DNA from: Anaerolineaceae bacterium UBA2260
Lineage (GTDB): Bacteria; Chloroflexota; Anaerolineae; Anaerolineales; Anaerolineaceae
Direction of reading: 5' to 3'
Assembly: GCA_002347485.1 (NCBI GenBank)
Contig: DDXM01000008.1
Span: 1-14,688, forward strand
DNA: 14,688 nucleotides
Under the pieces are notes generated by a model. That model was not told the DNA's origin. It was given only the letters and a program-made list of their open reading frames with translations, and did not search any database. Position numbers and translations under genes: made by a program. This document shows positions 5,805 through 12,948 of the stretch, in pieces (the first letter of the stretch is position 1; each line of letters opens with the position of its first letter).

Positions 5805-6137
5805 ATGAAAGTTAAGATTCGTAAAGGTGATCAGGTAGAGGTCCTGCGCGGTTTGTCTGAAGATAAGGGCAAACGCGGCGAGGTGATCAAAGTTCTACCG
5901 GATGAAAACAGAGTGGTGGTGCAAGGCGTGAATACCCACACAAAGCACCAGCGGCAGGTTCAATCACAAGGCCGCACGGTCAATCCTGGAATCATCCGCT
6001 TCGAAGCGCCGATGAGCATTTCCAACGTGGCAATCGTTTGCAAGAAGTGCAACAAAGCCACCAGGGTTGCCCTGATCCGCGAAGATGGCAAGACCAAGCG
6101 CCAGTGCAAAGAATGCGGCGCCATGATCGATGAATAA
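5805..6137 (+). CDS. rplX: 50S ribosomal protein L24, zinc-ribbon form
   Basis: L24 is one of the two assembly-initiator proteins of the large subunit. The 110-residue product has the N-terminal KOW motif (KIRKGDQVEVLRGLSEDKGKRG split at 4-25) and the NTHTKHQR segment. Its C-terminal part carries two CxxC pairs, C79/C82 and C101/C104, spaced as in a zinc ribbon; this is the cysteine-containing (C+) version found in many bacteria and absent from E. coli. TAGGAGAG at 5791-5798 is 6 bases before the ATG. The metal binding is inferred from cysteine spacing. Confidence 0.97.
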   Translation: MKVKIRKGDQVEVLRGLSEDKGKRGEVIKVLPDENRVVVQGVNTHTKHQRQVQSQGRTVNPGIIRFEAPMSISNVAIVCKKCNKATRVALIREDGKTKRQCKECGAMIDE

Positions 6138-6145
6138 GCCGTACT

Positions 6146-6149
6146 GGAG
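6146..6149 (+). promoter_or_regulatory. Ribosome binding site deciding the rplE start
   Basis: GGAG at 6146-6149 is 9 bases before the ATG at 6159, 18 before the ATG at 6168 and only 3 before the GTG at 6153. This favours 6159. Confidence 0.6.
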
Positions 6150-6158
6150 TGTGTGCGA

Positions 6159-6701
6159 ATGAATGTTATGAAAGAAAAGTATACGAATGAAGTTTCACCG
6201 GCATTGATGAAATCGCTGGGATTGACCAACGTCATGCAGATCCCCAGGATCAAGAAAGTTGTCATCAATATCGGTATGGGCGAGGCGATGGAAAACCCCA
6301 AAGCCCTGGACGCTGCAGTCCAGGATCTGGGCGCCATCACCGGTCAGAAACCCGTCATCACCAAAGCGCGCAAGAGCATCGCGAATTTCAAGCTGCGCGA
6401 AGGGCGCGCCATTGGCACCTCCGTCACCCTGCGTGGTGACAAGATGTGGGCGTTCCTTGATCGGTTGATGAACATCGTGCTGCCGCGCGTGCGCGACTTT
6501 CGCGGGGTTTCCGCCGAGTCTTTTGATGGACGAGGAAACTACACGCTCGGCCTACGGGAGCAGATCATCTTCCCGGAGATCGAGTATGACAAAGTTGACA
6601 AGGTTCGTGGTATGGAAATTACCATCGTGACCACTGCACCATCGGATGAACAGGCCGCAGCACTGCTGCAAATGCTTGGCATGCCTTTCAGGAAGGACTA
6701 G
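6159..6701 (+). CDS. rplE: 50S ribosomal protein L5
   Basis: L5 binds 5S rRNA and helps form the central protuberance, contacting P-site tRNA and S13. From the ATG at 6159 the product is 180 residues. It has the MKEKYTNEVSPALMKSLG start region, MQIPRIKKVVINIGMGEA (26-43), the GQKPVITKARKSIANFKLREG segment and the DFRGVSAESFDGRGNYTLG motif typical of L5. Three in-frame starts compete: GTG 6153, ATG 6159 and ATG 6168; the ribosome binding site spacing favours 6159. It lies between rplX and the type-Z rpsN as in most bacteria. Confidence 0.95.
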   Translation: MNVMKEKYTNEVSPALMKSLGLTNVMQIPRIKKVVINIGMGEAMENPKALDAAVQDLGAITGQKPVITKARKSIANFKLREGRAIGTSVTLRGDKMWAFLDRLMNIVLPRVRDFRGVSAESFDGRGNYTLGLREQIIFPEIEYDKVDKVRGMEITIVTTAPSDEQAAALLQMLGMPFRKD

Positions 6702-6702
6702 T

Positions 6703-6885
6703 ATGGCTAAGAAATGCATGGAATATCGTGAATTAAGAAGGAAATTCCCCAACCAGGTACGCAACCGCTGCAAGCGCTGCGGTCGCCCGCGTGGGTACCT
6801 GCGAAGATTCGGCTTATGCCGCATTTGCTTTAGAGAGCTCGCCCTTGAAGGTGAGATTCCCGGCGTGACCAAGTCATCCTGGTAA
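6703..6885 (+). CDS. rpsZ: 30S ribosomal protein S14, zinc-binding type Z
   Basis: S14 sits in the head of the small subunit next to S3, S10 and S19. The product is 60 residues, the short zinc-binding form, not the roughly 100-residue zinc-free form of E. coli. C23-x2-C26-x12-C39-x2-C42 is the expected zinc site, and the basic RFGLCRICFRELA region follows the family. An upstream in-frame ATG at 6646 would extend the frame through rplE; the ATG at 6703 has AGGAAGGA (6690-6697) 5 bases ahead and gives the exact family N-terminus, so I chose it. It begins one base after the rplE stop. Confidence 0.97.
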   Translation: MAKKCMEYRELRRKFPNQVRNRCKRCGRPRGYLRRFGLCRICFRELALEGEIPGVTKSSW

Positions 6886-6906
6886 TGCCAATTCGGAGGA
6901 AGAAAC

Positions 6907-7320
6907 ATGAGTGTTAATGATCCAATTGCTGATATGTTGACCCGTATCCGGAATGGCGTCATGGCCAGCCAATCCGTGGTTGCCATGCCTCACTCAAAGA
7001 TCAAGGCGGAGATCGCCAGGATCTTGAAAGAGGAAGGTTTCATTGAAGGATATGAAGTTGTCGAAAGCGACAAGCCGGGCATGCAGACCCTGCGCGTAAA
7101 GATCAAGTACATTGGTGAGCGCCGCGAACGCAGCGCCGTCATCACCGGCCTTGAAAGAGTGAGCCGCCCCGGCCGCCGCGTTTACACACAGAAAACTGAC
7201 ATCCCCTGGGTTTTGGCAGGGATGGGTATCGCGATCCTGTCCACCCCCAAGGGTGTGATGACCGGACAGAGAGCCCGCCAGCTGGGTATTGGCGGCGAAG
7301 TTCTCTGCAAGGTCTGGTAG
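6907..7320 (+). CDS. rpsH: 30S ribosomal protein S8
   Basis: S8 is a primary 16S rRNA binder in the platform region; in E. coli it also represses the spc operon by binding an RNA mimic near rplE. The 137-residue product starts MSVNDPIADMLTRIRNG, which is diagnostic, and ends with the signature STPKGVMTGQRARQLGIGG followed by EVLCKVW. GGAGGAAG at 6896-6903 precedes the ATG by 3 bases. I looked for an S8 target hairpin around rplX-rplE (6138-6158) and saw none in that short gap, so the regulatory loop known from E. coli is not evident here. Confidence 0.98.
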   Translation: MSVNDPIADMLTRIRNGVMASQSVVAMPHSKIKAEIARILKEEGFIEGYEVVESDKPGMQTLRVKIKYIGERRERSAVITGLERVSRPGRRVYTQKTDIPWVLAGMGIAILSTPKGVMTGQRARQLGIGGEVLCKVW

Positions 7321-7332
7321 CCCTTTGGGATG

Positions 7333-7340
7333 AAGGAGGA
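7333..7340 (+). promoter_or_regulatory. Ribosome binding site for the GTG start of rplF
   Basis: AAGGAGGA at 7333-7340 is a near-perfect Shine-Dalgarno sequence 8 bases before the GTG at 7349. It is the best ribosome binding site in the window and supports the non-ATG start. Confidence 0.8.
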
Positions 7341-7348
7341 TAGTAATC

Positions 7349-7897
7349 GTGTCACGTATAGGTAAACTACCAATCCAGGTACCTGAGTCGGTGAAGGTTG
7401 AAATCAAAGGCTCAGAAGTAACCGTAAAAGGTCCGAAGGGTGAAATGAAGCGCCAGTTTTCGCCGGACATCACCATCACGCATGAAGATGGTGCGCTGCT
7501 GGTTAAACGCAATTCCGATCTCGCGCTGGTTCGCGCGCTGCACGGCACAACCCGCGCAGTCCTGGCGAACATGGTGCACGGCGTCTCCACCGGGTTCACG
7601 ACCGAACTGGAAGTGGACGGAGTGGGGTACCGTGTCGAGATGGACGGAGCGAAGCTGGTTCTGTACGTCGGTTATTCACACCCGTTCGTCATCGAACCGC
7701 CCGCCGGAATTAATTTTGAAATTGACAGCAAAACCCGTCTTGTGAAGATCAACGGGTATGACAAAGAAGTGATCGGACAACTGGCCAGTGACATCATCAA
7801 GATCCGGCCGCCCGAACCCTATCTGGGCAAGGGTATCCGCTACAAAGGTCAGAAAATCCGCCGCAAAGCCGGCAAGGCTGGCAAGGCGAAAGGGTAA
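7349..7897 (+). CDS. rplF: 50S ribosomal protein L6
   Basis: L6 lies near the factor-binding site of the large subunit, next to the sarcin-ricin loop. The 182-residue product starts at GTG and reads MSRIGKLPIQVPESVKVEI; no ATG fits the family N-terminus. It shows the two repeated L6 domains, with GVGYRVE at 91-97 and the C-terminal signature PPEPYLGKGIRYKGQKIRRK (154-173). The tail is rich in lysine and glycine. A strong ribosome binding site probably compensates for the GTG start. It follows rpsH by 28 bp and precedes rplR by 15 bp. Confidence 0.98.
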   Translation: MSRIGKLPIQVPESVKVEIKGSEVTVKGPKGEMKRQFSPDITITHEDGALLVKRNSDLALVRALHGTTRAVLANMVHGVSTGFTTELEVDGVGYRVEMDGAKLVLYVGYSHPFVIEPPAGINFEIDSKTRLVKINGYDKEVIGQLASDIIKIRPPEPYLGKGIRYKGQKIRRKAGKAGKAKG

Positions 7898-7912
7898 GGC
7901 AGGTGAGCGAAT

Positions 7913-8278
7913 ATGGCAAAGAATAATCGAACAGAAGCAAGAATTCACAGGCATCGCCGCGTACGTAAGTTCATCAGCGGCACCGCTGCTCGTCCTCGAC
8001 TGAGTGTTTTCCGGAGCCTGGCTGAGATCTACGCCCAGGTGATCGATGACGGCGCTGGCGTTACGCTAGTCTCCGCTTCAAGCATAGATCATGAGCTGCG
8101 CGAAAAACTGAGCGGCCTCAAGAAGGTCGAACAGGCCCGCCTTGTCGGCGAACTTGTCGCCAAACGCGCCAAGGATAAAGGAATCAGCCAGGTTGTGTTT
8201 GACCGCGGCGGGTTCAAATTCAGTGGACGCGTAAAAGCGCTTGCTGACGCGGCTCGTGAAGCCGGCCTTGACTTTTAG
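7913..8278 (+). CDS. rplR: 50S ribosomal protein L18
   Basis: L18 binds 5S rRNA together with L5 and helps bring it into the central protuberance. The 121-residue product has a basic N-terminus (NNRTEARIHRHRRVRKFISG), then the RPRLSVFRSLAEIYAQVIDD strand region, VSASSID, and the C-terminal FDRGGFKFSGRVKALADAAREAG motif in two parts, all typical. AGGTGAG at 7901-7907 is 5 bases ahead of the ATG. It lies between rplF and rpsE in the usual order. Confidence 0.97.
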   Translation: MAKNNRTEARIHRHRRVRKFISGTAARPRLSVFRSLAEIYAQVIDDGAGVTLVSASSIDHELREKLSGLKKVEQARLVGELVAKRAKDKGISQVVFDRGGFKFSGRVKALADAAREAGLDF

Positions 8279-8305
8279 GTTACGGAGAGATAGAGGGCTT
8301 TATTT

Positions 8306-8836
8306 ATGGAAATGACGGAATATCAACCCTTAGAAATGCAGTACGATGAGCGTGTGATCGAGATCGCCCGTGTCGCGAAAGTGGTTAAAGGCGGTCGCAG
8401 GTTCCAGTTCCGCGTAACGATTGTGGTTGGTGACAACCACGGAAAAGTGGGTATCGGTATTGGCAAAGCCAACGCCGTGCCTGACGCGATGCGCAAGGCA
8501 ACTGAACGTGCGCATAAGAATTTACAGCAGGTCACCCTCACCGGTACAACCATCCCTCACGAAGTCACCGGTCGAACCGCCGGCGCGGTTGTTCTACTCA
8601 AACCCGCCTCTGCTGGTACTGGTGTTATCGCCGCGGGTGGTGTGCGCGCTGTGCTTGAAGTTGCCGGCGTGCACGACATTCTCACCAAGTCATTGGGCAG
8701 CTCGAATGTATTGAACGTTGTAAAAGCGACCTTCGACGCGCTCGGGCAGTTGAAATCCCCTGAGACTGAAGCCGCCCGCCGTGGAAAACCTGTGAAGGAA
8801 TTGATCCCTTACTGGGAGCGGAGGAAGAATGCCTAA
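8306..8836 (+). CDS. rpsE: 30S ribosomal protein S5
   Basis: S5 lies by the mRNA entry channel and affects decoding accuracy. The 176-residue product has the N-terminal double-stranded-RNA-binding-like domain (about 15-77; RVAKVVKGGRRFQFRV then VGIGIGKANAVPDAMRKA) and the C-terminal domain with AGTGVIAAGGVRAVLEVAG (103-121). The loop VVKGGRRF is where spectinomycin-resistance changes map in other bacteria; here it has the ordinary sequence. AGAGGG at 8292-8297 is 8 bases before the ATG at 8306; the ATG at 8312 is a less likely start. It overlaps rpmD by 8 bases. Confidence 0.98.
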   Translation: MEMTEYQPLEMQYDERVIEIARVAKVVKGGRRFQFRVTIVVGDNHGKVGIGIGKANAVPDAMRKATERAHKNLQQVTLTGTTIPHEVTGRTAGAVVLLKPASAGTGVIAAGGVRAVLEVAGVHDILTKSLGSSNVLNVVKATFDALGQLKSPETEAARRGKPVKELIPYWERRKNA

Positions 8837-9035
8837 GAAAAAAGAAACCGAAAAGAAATTGCGCATCACCCTGGTGAAGAGCGCGATCGGTTATTCCGAG
8901 AAACACAAGGCCACCATCCGCGCGCTGGGTCTGCACCGCATCAACGAGACCGTTGAACAGGCGGACACACCCGTGATTCGCGGCATGTTGTTAAAGGTCA
9001 ATCATCTTGTGAAAATTGAAGAGCAGGAAGTCTAA
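8829..9035 (+). CDS. rpmD: 50S ribosomal protein L30
   Basis: L30 is a small large-subunit protein present in most but not all bacteria. The 68-residue product has a lysine-rich N-terminal extension (MPKKKETEKK) before the family core LRITLVKSAIGYSEKHKATI, then RALGLHRINETVEQADTPVIRGM and a final strand. It is a little longer than the E. coli protein because of the N-terminal lysines and the short acidic tail. The start lies 8 bases inside rpsE, with GGAGG at 8820-8824 as ribosome binding site, and the stop overlaps the rplO start (TAATG), so the three genes look translationally coupled. Confidence 0.96.
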   Translation: MPKKKETEKKLRITLVKSAIGYSEKHKATIRALGLHRINETVEQADTPVIRGMLLKVNHLVKIEEQEV

Positions 9036-9487
9036 TGAAATTACACGATCTAATGCCTAATGAAGGCGCGCGCAAAGCGCCAAAACGAAAAGGTCACGGT
9101 ATCGCAGCAGGCCAGGGTAAGACCTCAGGCCGCGGCACCAAAGGCCAGGGTTCACGCGCCGGATCCGGCGGTAACTTGTATCGCCAGGGTGGCAACCTGC
9201 CGTTTTACCGCCGCTTGCCGTTCATGCGCGGTGAAGGGTTCACCCCGCCCAACCAGGTCGAATACAACGAGATCAACCTCGACCAGTTGGACAGGTTCGA
9301 AGCCGGCAGCGTTATCTCCAGGGAATCCCTGCGGGAAGCGAAACTTCTGCACAAATCCGGTAACCCTGTCGCTCTGCTGGGGCGCGGGGAAGTTAAAGTT
9401 GCACTCACCGTGCAGGTTCAGCGGGTCACAAAATCAGCCCGTGAAAAGATCGAAGCGGCCGGCGGTTCTGTCGAGATCGTCGCCTGA
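9035..9487 (+). CDS. rplO: 50S ribosomal protein L15
   Basis: L15 is a late assembly protein that threads a long basic tail into the 23S rRNA. The 150-residue product starts MKLHDLMPNEGARKAPKRKG and has the glycine- and arginine-rich extended N-terminal half (GKTSGRGTKGQGSRAGSGG, 29-47), the GEGFTPPNQVEYNEINLDQL segment, and a compact C-terminal domain ending EAAGGSVEIV. Length and layout are normal. Its ATG overlaps the rpmD stop by one base. It is 22 bp upstream of secY, the usual neighbour. Confidence 0.97.
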   Translation: MKLHDLMPNEGARKAPKRKGHGIAAGQGKTSGRGTKGQGSRAGSGGNLYRQGGNLPFYRRLPFMRGEGFTPPNQVEYNEINLDQLDRFEAGSVISRESLREAKLLHKSGNPVALLGRGEVKVALTVQVQRVTKSAREKIEAAGGSVEIVA

Positions 9488-9509
9488 ACGCCACTCTAAG
9501 GAGTCATGA

Positions 9510-10841
9510 ATGAAGCGATCAGCCTGGCGTTATTTATGGACGTCTGAAGATATCCGCAAGAAACTGCTGATCACCCTGCTATTGCTGGTGATCTACAGGT
9601 TCGCGGCGAATATCCCTGTGCCGGGGATCAACCGCGAGGTCATCCGTTCCATCTCAGAATTGGGTGGGGCGGGGGTTTCCCTTTTCAACCTGCTTGATCT
9701 GCTTTCTGGCGGCACCATCTCCAACTTTTCCATCCTGGCGATGGGTGTGTATCCTTACATTACTGCCCAAATCATCATCCAATTACTGGTACCCATCATC
9801 CCGGCGCTTGATCGCAGGATCAAGGACAATCCGCGTGAGGGTCGCCAGTTGATGGAACGGTGGACCACCCTCCTGACCATCCCCATGGCGCTGCTTACCG
9901 CCATTGGTCAGGTGAACATCTTCAATTCGATGTCTACGACCGGTAGCATCCTTACTTTTAATTTTGGACTCAGCGCTGGATCGATGATGCCAACCCTCAC
10001 ACTGATATTCAGTATGGTGGGTGGAACGATGTTCGGTATATGGCTCGGTCAACTCATCTCTGAGTTTGGCATTCCCAACCAGGGTCTATCATTGATTATT
10101 TTCGCCGGTATCATTTCGAGCATTCCTACCAACCTGATCAGTATCCTCGCGGATAAAGAGAACGGCTGGTGGGTGCTCCTGCTCATTGTCGCTATACTCG
10201 CGTTGACTATCTTCGCTATCGTGTATGTCCAGCAGGGCAGAAGGAACGTTCCTGTTCTCTTCCCCGGACGCCGCGTTGGTAACCGGATGTCGATGCCCGT
10301 GCGCAGCAACCTGCCCCTGATGGTGAATATGGCAGGTATGATCCCGCTCATCTTCGCCCAGACCTTCCTGTCCTTCCCGGCTTTGATCGCCAGTTACTTC
10401 ATCGCCGGCAAGACCGAGGGATTTTGGTACGGTGTGTACAACCTGTTCAGCGGTTCCGGATGGTTCTACCCGGTAATCTTCTTTGTTCTGGTTGTGGCGT
10501 TCACTTTCTTCTACACGGATGTTCTTTTCACCCAGCAGAATTATGGTGACACGCTCAAGAAACAGGGCGCGCAGATTCCCGGCGTGGTTCGCGGCGGACC
10601 GACGCAGAAGTACCTCACCAAGGTACAGCGGCGCATCACCTTCCCCGGTGCTTTCTTCCTTGGATTCGTGGCAGTGCTGCCTTACCTGCTGAGCGCAATC
10701 CTTCCCATCACGGGGCAGAGCGCATTCGTGATTTCCGCGGCGGGCTTGCTGATCGTGGTCGGTGTGGTGCGTGATACCTTTACCATCATCGAAACCGAGC
10801 TCAAAGTGCACGGTTACGACGAAAGCATCATCAAGGGTTAA
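9510..10841 (+). CDS. secY: Preprotein translocase subunit SecY
   Basis: SecY is the membrane channel of the Sec translocon, exporting proteins and inserting membrane proteins with SecE and SecG. The 443-residue product shows ten hydrophobic spans, roughly at 18-36, 72-92, 118-138, 158-180, 190-212, 220-241, 270-293, 315-336, 378-399 and 403-421. The plug region follows span 1 (FAANIPVPGI, 31-40), and the basic cytosolic loop KVQRRITFPG (371-380) includes the arginine that lines up with E. coli Arg357, important for SecA function. AAGGAG lies just before the start. The stop overlaps the adk ATG, so the two are probably coupled. Confidence 0.98.
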   Translation: MKRSAWRYLWTSEDIRKKLLITLLLLVIYRFAANIPVPGINREVIRSISELGGAGVSLFNLLDLLSGGTISNFSILAMGVYPYITAQIIIQLLVPIIPALDRRIKDNPREGRQLMERWTTLLTIPMALLTAIGQVNIFNSMSTTGSILTFNFGLSAGSMMPTLTLIFSMVGGTMFGIWLGQLISEFGIPNQGLSLIIFAGIISSIPTNLISILADKENGWWVLLLIVAILALTIFAIVYVQQGRRNVPVLFPGRRVGNRMSMPVRSNLPLMVNMAGMIPLIFAQTFLSFPALIASYFIAGKTEGFWYGVYNLFSGSGWFYPVIFFVLVVAFTFFYTDVLFTQQNYGDTLKKQGAQIPGVVRGGPTQKYLTKVQRRITFPGAFFLGFVAVLPYLLSAILPITGQSAFVISAAGLLIVVGVVRDTFTIIETELKVHGYDESIIKG

Positions 10842-11500
10842 TGATGGCGAGATATATCGTTCTGCTTGGACCTCCGGGCGCTGGAAAGGGAACACAGGCC
10901 CAGATCATTGCTGAAAAGTATGGTCTGGTGCACGTTTCCTCTGGAGATCTGTTCAGAGAGAACTTGAAGAACGAAACAGAGCTGGGAAAGTTAGCCCAGA
11001 TCTACATGAAACGCGGCGAATTGGTGCCGGATGACGTGACCATCGCGATGATACGCGACCGATTAATCCGCCCAGATTGCCGCGAAGGCGCGCTGCTCGA
11101 TGGATTCCCGCGCACTCCTGCGCAGGCGGAAGCTTTGTCGCGGATGCTGGCGGAATCCGGTGGAGCTGTGAACCTGGTTCCTTACATCTACGTACCGGAA
11201 GAAGTCCTGGTGGAACGATTGGGTGGGCGCTGGACATGCCGCGCCAATGGGCATGTCTTCCACGAAAAATTCAATCCCCCCGCGGTCGCGGGTATCTGCG
11301 ACCTGGATGGCTCGGAACTTTACCAGCGCGATGACGATAAATCGGAAACGGTTAAGAATCGCATCAAGGTTTACCAGGAACAAACCGCCCCGCTGATTTC
11401 CTACTACCAGGAGAAAGGCTTGCTGGCGGAGATCGATGGGACGAAACCCATCGAAGCAGTAACGGCAGATCTTTCACAGGCAATTGAAAGGGCTGGATAG
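10841..11500 (+). CDS. adk: Adenylate kinase with degenerate zinc LID
   Basis: Adenylate kinase interconverts ATP + AMP and 2 ADP in the cytoplasm. The 219-residue product has the P-loop GPPGAGKGT (10-18), the AMP-binding SSGDLFR (33-39), LLDGFPRT (85-92), and a long LID (about 127-165), so it is the long-LID type. In the LID, zinc-bearing relatives have four ligands as CxxC and CxxC or CxxD. Here they are C133, N136, C153 and D156, so one cysteine is replaced by asparagine. The ATG at 10841 overlaps the secY stop; a second ATG at 10844 sits at better spacing from AAGGG (10833-10837), so the true start may be one codon later. map begins directly after its stop. Confidence 0.97.
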   Translation: MMARYIVLLGPPGAGKGTQAQIIAEKYGLVHVSSGDLFRENLKNETELGKLAQIYMKRGELVPDDVTIAMIRDRLIRPDCREGALLDGFPRTPAQAEALSRMLAESGGAVNLVPYIYVPEEVLVERLGGRWTCRANGHVFHEKFNPPAVAGICDLDGSELYQRDDDKSETVKNRIKVYQEQTAPLISYYQEKGLLAEIDGTKPIEAVTADLSQAIERAG

Positions 11501-12304
11501 ATGGCTTGGGATCGACAGATTACGCTGAAAACTCCTCAGGAGATCGCCGTCATGCAGCAGGCCGGCAGGATCAACGCTGAAGCGCTGGCTGCGGCGCGAG
11601 CGATCGTCCGTCCAGGCGTCACCACCGCGGATCTCAACGCGGCGGCCGAAGAAGTGCTGAAGAAATATGGCTGCTACAGTCCCTTCAAAGGGTATCCCGG
11701 TCCGTATCCCTATCCCGCGAGCACAAACGTGAGCGTCAACCACGAACTCGTGCACGGGATTCCTGGCAAGCGCAAGCTTAAGGAAGGGGATATCGTTTCA
11801 GTAGACTGCGGCACGGTTTTTGAAGGATACGTGGGCGACGCGGCATTTACAGCCGAAGTGGGCGAGGTTTCAGAGGCTGCGCATTTACTTGTGCAGGTTA
11901 CCGAAGGTGCCTTGTTTGCTGGAATCAGCCAGATGGTAGCGGGCAATCATATTGGTGATGTCTCGGCAGCCATCCAGAAATACGCTGAAAGCCGCGGCTT
12001 TCATGTTACGCGCGAATACACCGGTCACGGGGTAGGCCGCGCCATGCATGAGGGTCCACAAGCACCAAATTATGGCATTCCAGGCAGAGGTATTCTGCTG
12101 AGAGCGGGCATGACGATCGCGCTGGAACCGATGTTGTTGATCGGCACGCCCTACACCAGGGTGCTGCCCGACCAATGGACAGTCTCGTCAGCCGATGGAT
12201 CGCTTACTGCCCACTTTGAACACACGATCGCGGTCACTGAGAATGGTCCCCTGATCCTTACTACGCAGGGAGACGGGTCTGTTCTGGACGGAAAATGGAA
12301 GTAG
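11501..12304 (+). CDS. map: Methionine aminopeptidase, type I
   Basis: This enzyme removes the starting methionine from new proteins after the formyl group is taken off. The 267-residue product has the pita-bread fold motifs and all five expected metal ligands: D102 and D113 (in SVDCGT and GYVGDAAFT), H176 (GHGVGR), E209 (ALEP) and E240 (HFEHT), plus H81 (VNHELVHGIP), a catalytic histidine. There is no insertion of the type II kind. It starts on the base after the adk stop with no gap. Three stop codons follow in frame, TAG TAG TAA (12302-12310). The next gene is rpmJ, not infA as often seen. Confidence 0.97.
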   Translation: MAWDRQITLKTPQEIAVMQQAGRINAEALAAARAIVRPGVTTADLNAAAEEVLKKYGCYSPFKGYPGPYPYPASTNVSVNHELVHGIPGKRKLKEGDIVSVDCGTVFEGYVGDAAFTAEVGEVSEAAHLLVQVTEGALFAGISQMVAGNHIGDVSAAIQKYAESRGFHVTREYTGHGVGRAMHEGPQAPNYGIPGRGILLRAGMTIALEPMLLIGTPYTRVLPDQWTVSSADGSLTAHFEHTIAVTENGPLILTTQGDGSVLDGKWK

Positions 12305-12353
12305 TAGTAAAATTGAAAATTCGGATTAAGGTCAGAAACGAGGAGTACGTAGC

Positions 12354-12467
12354 ATGAAAGTTTCAACATCCATTCGCAAACGTTGTGCGAAGTGCAAGAT
12401 TGTAAAGCGCAGTGGCATTTTGTTTGTCATTTGTGAAAATCCAAAGCATAAGCAGCGACAGGGTTAG
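12354..12467 (+). CDS. rpmJ: 50S ribosomal protein L36, zinc form
   Basis: L36 is the smallest ribosomal protein and fills a site near the factor-binding region of the large subunit. The product is only 37 residues, so a length cut-off in gene finding would miss it. It reads MKVSTSIRKRCAKCKIVKR and ends VICENPKHKQRQG, the classic family tail. The zinc ligands C11, C14, C27 and H32 are all present, so this is the C+ form. GAGGAG at 12340-12345 is 8 bases before the ATG. It opens the alpha section, with 49 bp back to map and 7 bp forward to rpsM. Confidence 0.96.
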   Translation: MKVSTSIRKRCAKCKIVKRSGILFVICENPKHKQRQG

Positions 12468-12474
12468 AGGACAT

Positions 12475-12864
12475 ATGGCTAGAATTGAAGGTGTTGATCT
12501 TCCGCGTAATAAGCGGATCGAAGTTGGGCTCACCTACATCTATGGGATCGGCCCCACACGCGCCAACGAGATCCTGAGGTCAACTCAGGTCAATCCGGAT
12601 ATCAGGGTAAAAGATTTAACCGAAACTGAGGTATCCGCATTGCGCGAATATATTTCCAAGAATTTCAAAGTCGAAGGCGACCTGCGCCGAGAAACGCAGA
12701 TGAACATCAAACGCCTTATTGAAATCGGCTGTTACCGTGGCTTGCGGCACCGCCGCAATTTACCGGCTCACGGACAGCGCACACGGACAAACGCTCGTAC
12801 CGCCAAGGGTCCCAAGAAGACTGTCGCCGGTCGCGGACGCCGCCGTGGAGCAGCAAAGAAGTAA
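12475..12864 (+). CDS. rpsM: 30S ribosomal protein S13
   Basis: S13 lies in the head of the small subunit, contacts P-site tRNA and forms inter-subunit bridges with L5. The 129-residue product starts MARIEGVDLPRNKRIEVGL, has the YIYGIGPTRANEIL helix-two-turn-helix region (21-34), and the basic C-terminal tail with RGLRHRRNLPAHGQRTRTNA (88-107). The frame is open upstream to 12412, but that extension would overlap rpmJ and does not resemble S13. The ATG at 12475 gives the family N-terminus and has AGAGG at 12466-12470, overlapping the rpmJ stop. A structured 108-bp gap follows. Confidence 0.98.
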   Translation: MARIEGVDLPRNKRIEVGLTYIYGIGPTRANEILRSTQVNPDIRVKDLTETEVSALREYISKNFKVEGDLRRETQMNIKRLIEIGCYRGLRHRRNLPAHGQRTRTNARTAKGPKKTVAGRGRRRGAAKK

Positions 12865-12883
12865 TCTGTGATCTTATCCGGTC

Positions 12884-12921
12884 GGGTGGGGTGCCTTCTC
12901 CCCCCGCGGCAACCCAGCTGG
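12884..12921 (+). other. Stem-loop with possible pseudoknot between rpsM and rpsK
   Basis: GGGTGCC (12889-12895) pairs with GGCA (12908-12911) and CCC (12913-12915), with A12912 bulged. Alternatively GGGT (12884-12887) pairs with ACCC (12912-12915) and TGCC with GGCA, leaving GGGG (12888-12891) bulged and free to pair with the C run at 12900-12905 in the loop. A third option is a simple GGGG-CCCC hairpin. The region cannot avoid strong folding. It sits in the widest gap inside the operon (12865-12972) and 5' of rpsK-rpsD. No T run follows. A second small perfect hairpin, AAATCT-AAC-AGATTT, lies at 12934-12948. Confidence 0.5.
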
Positions 12922-12933
12922 TAGAGTGAACGG

Positions 12934-12948
12934 AAATCTAACAGATTT
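12934..12948 (+). other. Small A/T-rich hairpin upstream of rpsK
   Basis: AAATCT (12934-12939) and AGATTT (12943-12948) are perfect complements around the loop AAC. The stem is weak and no long T run follows. It lies 24 bases before the rpsK ATG, upstream of its ribosome binding site (GAGGT, 12965-12969), and could belong to the same leader structure as the larger stem-loop before it. Confidence 0.35.

Noticed and set aside
6646..6702. N-terminal extension of the S14 gene into rplE
   Set aside because: The added residues do not match S14. The ATG at 6703 has a strong ribosome binding site and yields the exact type-Z length.
6994..7599. Open frame of about 200 codons on the - strand across rpsH and rplF
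   Set aside because: It covers two well-supported ribosomal protein genes on the other strand and has no family resemblance; a shadow frame.
10089..10895. Long open frame on the - strand opposite secY (268 codons)
   Set aside because: It lies fully antisense to a clear SecY gene, its product is highly charged with no recognisable domain, and it is explained by codon bias of the + strand gene.
12308..12350. A promoter for the alpha section between map and rpmJ
   Set aside because: TTGAAA at 12313-12318 looks like a -35, but no reasonable -10 follows at the right distance, and the TAAAAT just before it lacks a -35.
12412..12474. N-terminal extension of rpsM by 21 codons
   Set aside because: It overlaps rpmJ in another frame and does not match S13. 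The ATG at 12475 gives the family start and has a ribosome binding site.
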